From: Parcubacteria group bacterium
GTDB lineage: Bacteria; Patescibacteriota; JABMPQ01
Direction of reading: 5' to 3'
Length of the DNA stretch: 45,210 nt
NCBI GenBank assembly: GCA_013202585.1
Contig: JABMPQ010000008.1
Coordinates: 1 to 45,210 of the forward strand
Under the pieces are notes generated by a model. It made no database searches, was not told the DNA's origin, and worked only from the letters and a program-made list of their open reading frames with translations. The translations under genes were made by a program, and so were the position numbers. Shown here in pieces: positions 1 to 9,560 of this stretch; the first letter of the stretch is position 1; each line of letters starts with the position of its first letter.

Positions 1-1350
1 TATCCCCTGATAGAAAATTTTATCTACGATAATAACATCGGCACTAAGGACTATGAGGATAATGAGCTGATTGCTTATAAGGTTAATGAGCAACAACCAA
101 ATGATTGTTTTCTGAAACTAGACTCGGGCTGGGGAAAGCTCAAAACAACTCCCACCCGTAAATGGCGGCACCTGACTGAGCAAGCTTCACTTAAAATTAT
201 CAACCCAACTGATGATGTCCGAAAATTGAAAATTGAGCTAAATATAAAAGCCAATAACAAAGATAATCCAGCAAATTTCACTCTTTACCTTAACGATGAA
301 CAATTAAATTCGTATACTATTGGACCACACGAAACTACTCTAGTGTTGTATCTAGATGATGTTCAGCCAGGCGAAAATGTTCTAAATTTTTCAGTTTCAG
401 ATAACAACGACGAACTTGCCTCTAAAAATGATGTTATAATTTCCCAGATAAAATACCAAAACATAACTGACGGCAGGCAATCAGCTCTAGTGGATATTAT
501 CGCCCAAGATGAGGATGACTTCACTATCGCAGAGATACCTTTTCTTGATACCTATCGCCTGGCTGATAAAACGGACACTCCTCATCTAGCCGATAAAAAA
601 ATTATCTCTGCTCAGGATCTGATAATCGAATCGGATACGGCAAGCAAGATAAGTAGCCTGACTGATTATCAAAGCAATAATGTTTTCTATTATCATAAAT
701 ACCCAATTCTAAAAGATACTTACCGCGACAGTGACGATTCCTATAGATACCATGACATCTACACTCGTAACTACTACCATAAATACTTGATGAGCAGGGT
801 ATTAAACTATCATAGAATCAAGTACTTGATCATCAGAAAAGATTTATTGGACACGGAAAAAGCGGCGAAGATTGTGAGCTATTGGCAGGAAAACGATAAT
901 TTGGAGACTGTTTATGAAGACCAGCAGAATCTACTTTTAAAGCACGTGAATTTTTCCTCAAATAAAAGTGGGGCAATTATTCCTGTGCTTGTTACCGATA
1001 ATTGGGGTGGAACCTCATCAGCTAGTGATAATAAAAATTATTTCCGTCAACCTTTTAGTAATTCTATTATCGAAATAAAAAATCTTACTGAAGAGGAAAC
1101 GGAAGTGTCCTTGAAATTCAGAACTTTTTCTTGTCTGAAAGGTAAGCAAAGAACTCTAAAACTATCTCTTGATGATACGGAGAGAGGCGAGTATCTTATT
1201 ACTAAAAGCCATACCAAAATAAATGAAAAGATTAGGCTTAAACCAGGATCCAATTACGTTAAGCTAGACATCTATGATGAACAGGGAGAATTGATGACCG
1301 CTGACAACAAAAACTGCACCATCAATTTAATCGACCTGGAAATAGAATAA
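1..1350 (+). CDS. C-terminal part of a surface/membrane-associated protein, 5'-truncated by the window edge
   Basis: Frame 1 is open from base 1 (YPLIENFIYDNNIGTKDYEDNELIAYK...) to TAA at 1348-1350, so the track's TTG start at 226 is probably not the real start. No family recognised. Confidence 0.7.
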   Translation, partial: YPLIENFIYDNNIGTKDYEDNELIAYKVNEQQPNDCFLKLDSGWGKLKTTPTRKWRHLTEQASLKIINPTDDVRKLKIELNIKANNKDNPANFTLYLNDEQLNSYTIGPHETTLVLYLDDVQPGENVLNFSVSDNNDELASKNDVIISQIKYQNITDGRQSALVDIIAQDEDDFTIAEIPFLDTYRLADKTDTPHLADKKIISAQDLIIESDTASKISSLTDYQSNNVFYYHKYPILKDTYRDSDDSYRYHDIYTRNYYHKYLMSRVLNYHRIKYLIIRKDLLDTEKAAKIVSYWQENDNLETVYEDQQNLLLKHVNFSSNKSGAIIPVLVTDNWGGTSSASDNKNYFRQPFSNSIIEIKNLTEEETEVSLKFRTFSCLKGKQRTLKLSLDDTERGEYLITKSHTKINEKIRLKPGSNYVKLDIYDEQGELMTADNKNCTINLIDLEIE

Positions 1351-2775
1351 ATGAATATCGCTAATTCCGCTATTATCAAAATATTCAGAAATACTGCTTG
1401 GCTAATCTCGGCTGAGATAGTTAACAAGGGATTGTTGTTTTTTCTTACTATCCTAACTGCTCGCTATCTCGGTGCTGATGGTTACGGTAAATTTTCTTTT
1501 GCCATTAGTTTCGTTACTATTTTTGGCGTTCTCATCGACTTCGGTCTTAATATTCTGACTATCAGAGAGGTGTCTAAAAACAAAGGGGAGGCTTCTCGCT
1601 ACCTCGGCAGTATTACTCTGATTCGTATTATTCTGACCGTCATAACTGCCTTGATTGTTGGGGTAACATTACTATTCATTGATAAAGAAACAGTTGTTTA
1701 TCAGCTAGTGCTTGTTTTACTCCTCTTCATCGTATTAACTAAATTTAACGAATTGTTTCAGGGGATTTTCCGCGCTTACGAGATAATGAAGTTTGAAGCT
1801 GCTGCCAAAATTATTCAGGGAATAGTACTTTTTGCCGTTACTATGATTTTTATCTGGCAACGGATGCCACTACTATATTTTGCTTATGCTTATGTGGCTG
1901 GAGCTGGTGTTACCACTTTGTACAATGTACTTTCAATTCGCAGTCGCTTTGCTAGATTCTCTTTTAAAATCGACCTTACTTTCTGGAAGAAAACTTTGCG
2001 CGAAGCCTGGCCGTTTGCCCTCAGCTATGCTTTTATTAGTATTTATTACCACCTGGACAGTATAATATTGGCTTTTATTCACTCCGACCAGGAGGTGGGA
2101 TGGTATAATGCTGCCTATAAGCCCATTATATTCCTCATAGCGGTGCGTAATCTCTATTTAGGGGCTATTTACCCTAGTTTGGCTAAATACTATCCTAAAG
2201 CCACTGACAAAATTAAAGAGATATTTATTATTAACGAAAAACTAGCTATCATCATCGGTGCTGGAATAGCAGCTGGGGGAGTGGTGTTAGGACCAAAGAT
2301 TATCGATTTATTGTATGGGCCAGCTTACCAAAATAGTGCGATTGCTTTTCAAATATTATCACTAGGAGCAGCTGTTATTTTCTTCGACCTGTTATTCCCT
2401 AGCTTCCTCAATGCTATCGGCCGCCAGAAACTATACATGAAAGTAGTGATGGTGGGAGCCATAATTAATGTAATATTCAATTTCCTCTTAATACCAAAAT
2501 TTCACTTAATAGGAGCAGGTATAGCCACAGTTTTGGCTGAAATAGTCGTTTTTGCTTTAGCCTATTATTTTACCAATAAAATTATTAGGATTAAGATTGC
2601 TAAATTATTCATTAAGCCCGCAATAGCCGCTTTTCTGATGGGTGTATTTATATTTTTGCTGTCTAGTTACTTGCATGTGCTATTGTTGACTTTGCTTGGT
2701 TTTGTTGTATATTTAGGGCTATTGTTTGTTCTGCGAGCTATTCCTAGAGACTTTATAAAAAAATTACAAGTATGA
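1351..2775 (+). CDS. Polysaccharide flippase (Wzx/MATE-like oligosaccharide transporter)
   Basis: Multi-TM protein; N-terminus 'NTAWLISAEIVNKGLLFFLTILTARYLGADGYGKFSFA' is typical of polysaccharide biosynthesis flippases. Confidence 0.9.
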   Translation: MNIANSAIIKIFRNTAWLISAEIVNKGLLFFLTILTARYLGADGYGKFSFAISFVTIFGVLIDFGLNILTIREVSKNKGEASRYLGSITLIRIILTVITALIVGVTLLFIDKETVVYQLVLVLLLFIVLTKFNELFQGIFRAYEIMKFEAAAKIIQGIVLFAVTMIFIWQRMPLLYFAYAYVAGAGVTTLYNVLSIRSRFARFSFKIDLTFWKKTLREAWPFALSYAFISIYYHLDSIILAFIHSDQEVGWYNAAYKPIIFLIAVRNLYLGAIYPSLAKYYPKATDKIKEIFIINEKLAIIIGAGIAAGGVVLGPKIIDLLYGPAYQNSAIAFQILSLGAAVIFFDLLFPSFLNAIGRQKLYMKVVMVGAIINVIFNFLLIPKFHLIGAGIATVLAEIVVFALAYYFTNKIIRIKIAKLFIKPAIAAFLMGVFIFLLSSYLHVLLLTLLGFVVYLGLLFVLRAIPRDFIKKLQV

Positions 2776-4271
2776 AAGCAATAATTTTAGCAGCGGGGAT
2801 GGGCACCCGATTAAGACCTCTTACTGATGTAATTCCAAAAACATTAGTGCCTGTAGCAAACAAGTCTATTTTGGGTCACCAAATAGAAAGTTTGGCCAAT
2901 AATGGCGTTCAGACCATAGTTATCTGTGCTGGCTACAAACACGAGGAAATAATCAACTTTTGCCGGAAAAACTATCCTAAACTAGACATCAGATTTGTTA
3001 TCAACAAAGATTACGAGACTACAAATAATATGTACTCGCTTTATCTTACTCGGAAATATTTAACTGGTGATGTCTTTTTAATGAACGCCGACGTTGTTTT
3101 TGATGAGAATGTCATTTCTGGAATGATAAGTATGAATAATTCAGTTGTTGCTACTGAAGTTGGTACCCATAATATCGAATCGATGAAAATTACAGCCAAC
3201 AGCAACAATATAATTACTAATATCTCAAAAGGGATTAGTAAAAAATCAGCTCATGGTTGTTCTATTGATGTTTACAAATTTGCCAAAAATGACGTCTTGA
3301 CAATAAAGAATAGATTAATTGAGATAATCGAACGTAAAAAGGATCTGAACCAATGGACAGAGGTAATGCTACAAAAACTATTTAAAGAAAAGAAAATTAA
3401 AGCCACTCCTTACGATATAGGTGATAGTAGATGGTTTGAAATCGATAATTTTAATGACCTAAATAAAGCTGAAAGCATCTTCAATAACAATCTAAACATT
3501 ATTGCAAAAAGGAAAATATTTTTTATTGATGGGGACGGAACCTTAACTTTAGGTAGTAAAATAATGAAGGGTGCTGATAAATTAATAGAGAAGTTAAAGG
3601 CTAAAAAATATTTATTCTATATTTTAACTAACAATTCTTCCAAAACTAGAAAAGAACATTATCAGAAATTTGTATCTGCTGGCTTAAAGATAAAACAAAG
3701 CGATATTATTATTTCCAGTGATAGTTTGATAAATTACCTTATTCAAAAAAAAATCAAAAACATCCACTTAATAGCTAGTAAAAAAATAACTAATTATTTT
3801 AAGAAGCACGGCTTTAAAGTAAATAGCTCAAATCCCAAAGCAGTGGTATTAACATACGACACCGAGATTAACTACGACAAATTAGTCAAAGCAACTGACT
3901 TAATAAATAAAGAATTGCCGTATTTTGCCACTCACATTGACAACCTATGTCCTACTGAAACCGGTTATGTTCCTGATATAGGTACTTTTATTGAAGTATT
4001 GAAAATGTCTACTGGCCGTCGTCCCGATCGAACCTTTGGCAAACCCGCCAAGGATATGATAAAGCCATATTTAAAAAAACATGGCTTAAAATATTCTGAT
4101 AGTGTAGTTATTGGAGACCGACTCTATACGGACATAAAAATGGGAGCCAATTCTGCCTTAATGACAGTTCTCACGCTCTCTGGCGAAACGAAAAGAGAAG
4201 ATTTAATTAATAGTAAGATATTATCTGATATTACAATTAGAAATGTGTCTGATTTGGTAAAGTTTTTATAA
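2772..4271 (+). CDS. Fusion: LicC-like sugar/polyol-phosphate nucleotidyltransferase + HAD-IIA (NagD-like) phosphatase
   Basis: N-terminal 'MKAIILAAGMGTRLRPLTDVIPKTLVPV' NTase signature; second domain from about residue 248 'IFFIDGDGTLTLG...YILTNNSSKTR...VVIGDRLYTDIKMGANSALMTVLTLSGET'. ATGA overlap with the upstream gene. Confidence 0.9.
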   Translation: MKAIILAAGMGTRLRPLTDVIPKTLVPVANKSILGHQIESLANNGVQTIVICAGYKHEEIINFCRKNYPKLDIRFVINKDYETTNNMYSLYLTRKYLTGDVFLMNADVVFDENVISGMISMNNSVVATEVGTHNIESMKITANSNNIITNISKGISKKSAHGCSIDVYKFAKNDVLTIKNRLIEIIERKKDLNQWTEVMLQKLFKEKKIKATPYDIGDSRWFEIDNFNDLNKAESIFNNNLNIIAKRKIFFIDGDGTLTLGSKIMKGADKLIEKLKAKKYLFYILTNNSSKTRKEHYQKFVSAGLKIKQSDIIISSDSLINYLIQKKIKNIHLIASKKITNYFKKHGFKVNSSNPKAVVLTYDTEINYDKLVKATDLINKELPYFATHIDNLCPTETGYVPDIGTFIEVLKMSTGRRPDRTFGKPAKDMIKPYLKKHGLKYSDSVVIGDRLYTDIKMGANSALMTVLTLSGETKREDLINSKILSDITIRNVSDLVKFL

Positions 4272-4280
4272 AAATTAATA

Positions 4281-5315
4281 ATGACTGCTAACTCTAAACT
4301 AAAAGTCTCCGTCTGCGGTCTCGGTAATTTTGGTTTTGCTATTATTAAACATCTTTCAGAAAATGCTGAGTGGGTTGGTTTTAATTTGTACGGTTGCGAT
4401 CAAGATAAAAAACTTTTAGAAAATTTACGAACTAAACATCAGCATCTCATCCACCATCCAGAGACAAAGATCAATAATGATGTCATTTTCGTTGATAGTC
4501 TGGAAGAATTAATAGCAGGAGCTGATGTTCTGATTTTGGCTGTTACTTCGACGGCTATCAAAGAAGTAATCAGGGCGGTAAAACCTCACATTAACAAAAA
4601 ACTGATCATTCTTAATACGGCTAAGGCTTTGGACAATAGTACGGGAAAAAGATACTCTGAAATAATTACTGAAGAGTTGGTTGATTTAGAATATCCTTGG
4701 ACGTTTGCCACTCTGGCCGGCGGCACCATTGCTAGTGACTTATTCAAAAGCGAACCGCTCGGTATCGACATTGCCTCTAAGGATGAAAAATCTTTGTCTT
4801 TATTGAGTGATATTTTTACCTCTGACAACTTAAACGTCTATACCACCACTGATTTGAAGGGGGTTGAATACGCAGCTGCTTTTAAAAACGCCATCGCCAT
4901 TTTAGCCGGCATTGTTAAAGGGTTAGGTTTTTCTTACGGCTCAGAAACACATTTAATCTCCCGGACGGCCGGTGAAGTAGAGGATTTAGCCCTTAGCTTA
5001 GGCGCTAAACCAGAGACCTTTGCCGTCAAAAGTCAATGCTGGGGTAATGACATGATAATGAGCTGTACTGGCAACACCCGTAACCGGGAATTCGGCATTC
5101 TACTGGGGCAAGGTCTCAGTATCGAGCAAGCTGCTAAGAAGATGAAAGAAGAAAACAAAACCGTCGAGGGAATAAACACGCTGCAAGCGATAAAAAAAGT
5201 AATCGGGGATGACTCGAGTAAATACCCTCTACTCTATAACCTGCACGAAATCGTTTATAATAATCAGGATCCGCGCCAAACCCTGCTTGATTTATTACGC
5301 AGTAATACAATCTAG
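4281..5315 (+). CDS. gpsA: NAD(P)-dependent glycerol-3-phosphate dehydrogenase-like protein (GpsA family)
   Basis: Rossmann 'VSVCGLGNFGFAIIKHLSEN' and C-terminal 'GVEYAAAFKNAIAILAGIVKGLGFSYGSETHLISRTAGEVEDLALSLGA...CTGNTRNREFGILLGQG'. Confidence 0.85.
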   Translation: MTANSKLKVSVCGLGNFGFAIIKHLSENAEWVGFNLYGCDQDKKLLENLRTKHQHLIHHPETKINNDVIFVDSLEELIAGADVLILAVTSTAIKEVIRAVKPHINKKLIILNTAKALDNSTGKRYSEIITEELVDLEYPWTFATLAGGTIASDLFKSEPLGIDIASKDEKSLSLLSDIFTSDNLNVYTTTDLKGVEYAAAFKNAIAILAGIVKGLGFSYGSETHLISRTAGEVEDLALSLGAKPETFAVKSQCWGNDMIMSCTGNTRNREFGILLGQGLSIEQAAKKMKEENKTVEGINTLQAIKKVIGDDSSKYPLLYNLHEIVYNNQDPRQTLLDLLRSNTI

Positions 5316-6547
5316 TGGAAAAGAATAGTTGGTTGGACAATTCGAAATGGTTGGGACGTTCCCTTAGTAGACTATCTCTTCATTTAGTCTATTTTTTGTC
5401 TTGGCTAGCCCCGCGAGATGAAAAAACGATTGTCTGTGGCAGCGGTGATGGCGAAAGATTTGCTGACAATGCTAAATATTTCTTTTTACATTTAGCTAAT
5501 AATAAAAAGGGTGAGGTGCGAGCGATCTGGATCTCTAAAAATAAAAACATTGTTCGGAAACTTCAAGATAGAAAATACGAAGCTTACCGTCCCTGGTCGT
5601 GGCAGGGCATAAAAAGCCTGCTTAAGGCTAAACACTTTGTCACTGATGCCTTCTCTGACGCTACTAATTATTGGCTTTCCGGGGGTGCTAAAAAGATAAA
5701 TCTCTGGCACGGCATACCATTGAAAAAAATTAGCTACGATGCCAAGCGCGGGCAGGGGAGTCAATATTTTAATGCCCGCGGAATAAAAAAAATACTCTAC
5801 TATCTCGGCATGCCCTGGCTCTACGAAAAAAATGATTGTTATCCTATTTCATCTGAATTTTGGCGGAAATATTTTTCCTCAGCCTTTCAAGCTCCAAAAA
5901 ACAAATTTATCATTACTGGCCATCCTCGTCATGACATATTTTTTAAAGAATTCGCTAATTGTGATGTCGGCTCCAGTCAATCAGCTTACGAGCAAGTTAA
6001 GAGTTTGAAAAAAAATAACAAGCTAATATTTTATCTGCCCACTTATCGTGATAACGGCGCCAACCCTTTCGAAGCTAGTAATTTTGATTTTGCTGCTTTG
6101 AATTCATTCTTAGAGCAAAACCAGGCCGTTTTTATCTCTAAATTACACCGTTTATCTAAATCAAAATCCTCAAAACAAGCCAACTATTCACGAATCATTA
6201 ATCTGCCTTTCGAAACAGACGTTTATCATATTTTGGCTCAGATCGATGTCCTAGTTACTGACTACTCCTCAATTTATTTTGATTTTCTTTTACTCGACAA
6301 GCCAATGGTTTTCTTCTCTTATGATCTAGAGGAATACATGGCTAATCGTGAACTCTACTTTGATTATAATGAATTTACTCCGGGACCCAAAGCTGACTCC
6401 TTCGATAATCTCTTGGGTTCCCTAAAAGAAATTCTAGGCGGGGAAGATAAATACCAAGCGCAAAGAGAAAAATTACGTGATCTGTGCTTTAAATATCAAG
6501 ATGGGGAAGCGGGGGAAAGGATATATCAAGCAATATTCAAAAAGTGA
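5315..6547 (+). CDS. CDP-glycerol glycerophosphotransferase-like (TagB/TagF family)
   Basis: 'NLWHGIPLKKI', 'TGHPRHD', 'FYLPTYRDN', 'VLVTDYSSIYFDFLLLDKPMVFF' are Glyphos_transf signatures. GTG start overlaps the preceding TAG by 1 nt. Confidence 0.9.
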   Translation: MEKNSWLDNSKWLGRSLSRLSLHLVYFLSWLAPRDEKTIVCGSGDGERFADNAKYFFLHLANNKKGEVRAIWISKNKNIVRKLQDRKYEAYRPWSWQGIKSLLKAKHFVTDAFSDATNYWLSGGAKKINLWHGIPLKKISYDAKRGQGSQYFNARGIKKILYYLGMPWLYEKNDCYPISSEFWRKYFSSAFQAPKNKFIITGHPRHDIFFKEFANCDVGSSQSAYEQVKSLKKNNKLIFYLPTYRDNGANPFEASNFDFAALNSFLEQNQAVFISKLHRLSKSKSSKQANYSRIINLPFETDVYHILAQIDVLVTDYSSIYFDFLLLDKPMVFFSYDLEEYMANRELYFDYNEFTPGPKADSFDNLLGSLKEILGGEDKYQAQREKLRDLCFKYQDGEAGERIYQAIFKK

Positions 6548-6548
6548 A

Positions 6549-7724
6549 CTATTTCTTTAATAGTGAGACGTATTCTCTTTCTATCATTTTATAATGCGCA
6601 GCCGGGCTAAAATCCCGACAACGCTGGAAGGCATTTTTACTCATCTCCTCTAAAATTTCAGGATTATCTAGTAGATAGGTAATCTTTTTTGCTAAGTCGG
6701 AATGGCTGTTCGGTGCAAAAAGTAGCCCGCTCTTTTTATCCTCAATTACCTCCGGTATTCCGCCAATGTTACTGCCGATAACTGGTCGACTGCTTGAAAA
6801 AGATTCTAGAATGACTAGGCCAAACATTTCCATATACACACTGGGCAAGATTGTCATGGCGGTCTCATGGTAATAAGCCTCTAATTGCGAGTGATCAATT
6901 TTACCTCTGAAACTGATTTTATCGGTCAAATCTAGTTTTTTTGTCAGAGCAATCAATTTATCTTTTTCGGGACCGTCACCAATTATTTCAAGTTTTGCCT
7001 TGGGATGCTGACGTAACACTAAAGGCATAGCCTTCACTAAAACATCTACCCCCTTATCTTTGCTCAGGCGGCCAACAAACAAAAGATGATGAAAATTAGA
7101 TAGTGGTTGGTGACTTTTACCCTGATTAACAGAAAAATTTGGAATGTAGCTAATATTATTAACTCCTAAACTTTTAGCAAACTCCTTTTTTAAGACAATC
7201 GCTGGACAAATAAATTTATCTACATATCTTCTTAGGCAGAATCGATAACCCGCTGTTTTAAGAAACTTTAAATTATAATACCAACTACTCCACCATTTAC
7301 TTCTCTTGGCCGAATAACAGTGTTTATAAAGACATTTAGTAGAAAATCCATACTTACAGGGTTTTTTATCTTGATAAATAAACCAAGTGCGTGGACAAAG
7401 ATGCCTAAAATCATGCACTGTCATAATCACTGGCACTTTAAGTTTTTTAGCGGCCACGATCGGAGCCGGAGAGAGCGCCCGAGAGAAAGTATTAATATGA
7501 ATCAAATCAGGCTTGAAACTTTTAATAACCTTTTTAGTTTGAAAGTAATATTTTCCACTAAACCATCTACTAAAAAAAGTGCTAAAATCTTCTTTGTGCT
7601 TCGTGCTGCCCCATAATTTAACCTGATGCCCATGCTCCTTAAGTAACTTTACTAAATTAAAAGTATAGGTTTCACTTCCTCCCAAATTTACTTGGATGAA
7701 ATCATTTATTACTAGAATTCTCAT
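6549..7724 (-). CDS. Glycosyltransferase family 4
   Basis: 'NLGGSETYTFNLVKLLKEHGHQV', 'LLFVGRLSKDKGVDVLVKAM', 'PSVYMEMFGLVILESFSSSRPVIGSNIGGIPEVI'. Confidence 0.92.
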   Translation of the reverse strand: MRILVINDFIQVNLGGSETYTFNLVKLLKEHGHQVKLWGSTKHKEDFSTFFSRWFSGKYYFQTKKVIKSFKPDLIHINTFSRALSPAPIVAAKKLKVPVIMTVHDFRHLCPRTWFIYQDKKPCKYGFSTKCLYKHCYSAKRSKWWSSWYYNLKFLKTAGYRFCLRRYVDKFICPAIVLKKEFAKSLGVNNISYIPNFSVNQGKSHQPLSNFHHLLFVGRLSKDKGVDVLVKAMPLVLRQHPKAKLEIIGDGPEKDKLIALTKKLDLTDKISFRGKIDHSQLEAYYHETAMTILPSVYMEMFGLVILESFSSSRPVIGSNIGGIPEVIEDKKSGLLFAPNSHSDLAKKITYLLDNPEILEEMSKNAFQRCRDFSPAAHYKMIEREYVSLLKK

Positions 7725-8004
7725 CTTTCTTTTTGTTTTTAAAATGATTTAGCAAGAGATATGCTAATCCCACCGTGATCAATAGTAATATTACCAAAAC
7801 AACACTAACAATATTTATCGCTACTCCCAATAAATTAGCATAAAACATTACTGTCGGTATCAAAACTAGAGAAATAGTTGCTGCTAGAGCTGATCTGGCC
7901 ACCAATCCTACTCGTGGGAAAAATATGTAGGAATAAACAAGGCCGGGAATAATTAATAATCCCAACCCGCCAACAACTTGTAAAATACTCAATATTAAAC
8001 TCAT
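7702..8004 (-). CDS. Small membrane protein, unknown function
   Basis: 100 aa with hydrophobic segments and a basic tail; overlaps the downstream GT start by 23 nt. Confidence 0.6.
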   Translation of the reverse strand: MSLILSILQVVGGLGLLIIPGLVYSYIFFPRVGLVARSALAATISLVLIPTVMFYANLLGVAINIVSVVLVILLLITVGLAYLLLNHFKNKKKDENSSNK

Positions 8005-8012
8005 AAATTTAA

Positions 8013-9554
8013 TTAATTATCGGGAAAAGTAGCTAAATCGCGGTAGACAATTAACTCACCAGTAGAATGAACTGGAACAAATCGATCAGGGCTTAAATTC
8101 TCTTGAATTCTCTCATCTTCCTTGATAACTAAGAACACTCTTTGTAAATTATCTTCCTCACTCTCTTCAAGATATTTTCCAACTTTGAAAAATAATTTTA
8201 TATAAACTTTCTTCTCCGGAATCACATCGCTCCAAGTCCAAATCAAGCTTTTATAATTAAAAACATCAAGATAGATAACATCTTCGGTGGCCACATTAGC
8301 CAGCAGCCACTTATTGAGTTCCCGAACTTCACTAGTATAAGATGAATCCGCCCCATAGAAGTTATCTTCTTGTTCCTGTTCTTGCTCAGCCTGCTTAAAT
8401 AATGAAGAAAAAGAAATTACAAAAAAAGTAATAATCAATAGAGGAACAATAACAGCCCTCCAGCGAATTTGTTTTATTAAATAATATAAGCCATAGGCCG
8501 CTACAACGACTAGCGGATAACCAATATACCAGAAAAGACGCATCGGCAGTAGCTTAATATATAGCAGGGGAGCTTTGGAAAGAATCAAAGGCACTAACAG
8601 CCAGGCTAAAATAATAACTTCAAATAGATACGGTTTTTTATTTCTGATCAAATAAATCAGTCGGCCTATTAAAATAATTAGCCCCAACATGCCTGCATAA
8701 ACAACAAAATCATTTCCCAGTAATTGTGGATAAAGCTCCCACGACCGCATTAATTTATAAAGACTATTATCAGGTTCAACCTTACCAAATAATTGAAAAA
8801 TAGTAGATTCGTAACCGGTAAACAGTAATGCCACTGCAAAAAACAGGCCGGCCAATAAAAATACTAAGATATTGCGCCAACGTAATATCTTTTGCCGAAT
8901 CACGTTATCACTCAAAGACGCCAGAAACATTACACCCAGTATTATTAAGCCAATAAAAGAGCTGAGCTGGTGATAAAATAACAAAGAATTTACGGTCAGT
9001 AGAGTCAGAGCCAGATAGAGAATAAGGCGTTTATTCCCCTGAGCTTTTTTAAGCTGCTGCAAGAAGGTGAAGAATAAATAGACCAAAAATACAATAATTA
9101 AATCACCGAACAGATTTTGAAAGTGATAGCCAGGCTCCGTAAAATAACGCAGTGATCTCCCTAAGCCAGCGCTTGCTAGTAGGAAAACAATAATAGCTAG
9201 CTTGGTACTTTTCAAGCGGGCAATAACAAAAAGTAAAATTGGGATAATACAGCCAGCCAGCAGAGAAAGAAAAATCACTGAGTGGGCAAAAGACAATCCT
9301 GTTAACAAATGAGTAATTTCTAAAAGGATGTGGAGATTAGGCGTAAAATAGATATCACCTGGCTTCCCCCAATACTCGGCAATAGCAACGTAATCGGGGA
9401 TCGAGCCAGTTTTATCAATAATGCGTGACCACAAAACAGCCATATAAGAATCGCCAGCTGGAGCAAAGCCCTGGGTAATAGCCGGGATCAGACGTATTAA
9501 AAAAGTCAGCCCAGCTAACAAAATAATTATTAAATTTATTAAACGTTTATTCAT
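8013..9554 (-). CDS. Multi-TM membrane protein, possibly a GT-C-like glycosyltransferase
   Basis: About 12 hydrophobic segments followed by a C-terminal soluble tail ('SSYTSEVRELNKWLLANVATEDVIYLDV'), typical of oligosaccharyl/GT39-like proteins. Confidence 0.7.
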   Translation of the reverse strand: MNKRLINLIIILLAGLTFLIRLIPAITQGFAPAGDSYMAVLWSRIIDKTGSIPDYVAIAEYWGKPGDIYFTPNLHILLEITHLLTGLSFAHSVIFLSLLAGCIIPILLFVIARLKSTKLAIIVFLLASAGLGRSLRYFTEPGYHFQNLFGDLIIVFLVYLFFTFLQQLKKAQGNKRLILYLALTLLTVNSLLFYHQLSSFIGLIILGVMFLASLSDNVIRQKILRWRNILVFLLAGLFFAVALLFTGYESTIFQLFGKVEPDNSLYKLMRSWELYPQLLGNDFVVYAGMLGLIILIGRLIYLIRNKKPYLFEVIILAWLLVPLILSKAPLLYIKLLPMRLFWYIGYPLVVVAAYGLYYLIKQIRWRAVIVPLLIITFFVISFSSLFKQAEQEQEQEDNFYGADSSYTSEVRELNKWLLANVATEDVIYLDVFNYKSLIWTWSDVIPEKKVYIKLFFKVGKYLEESEEDNLQRVFLVIKEDERIQENLSPDRFVPVHSTGELIVYRDLATFPDN

Positions 9555-9560
9555 TTTTAT

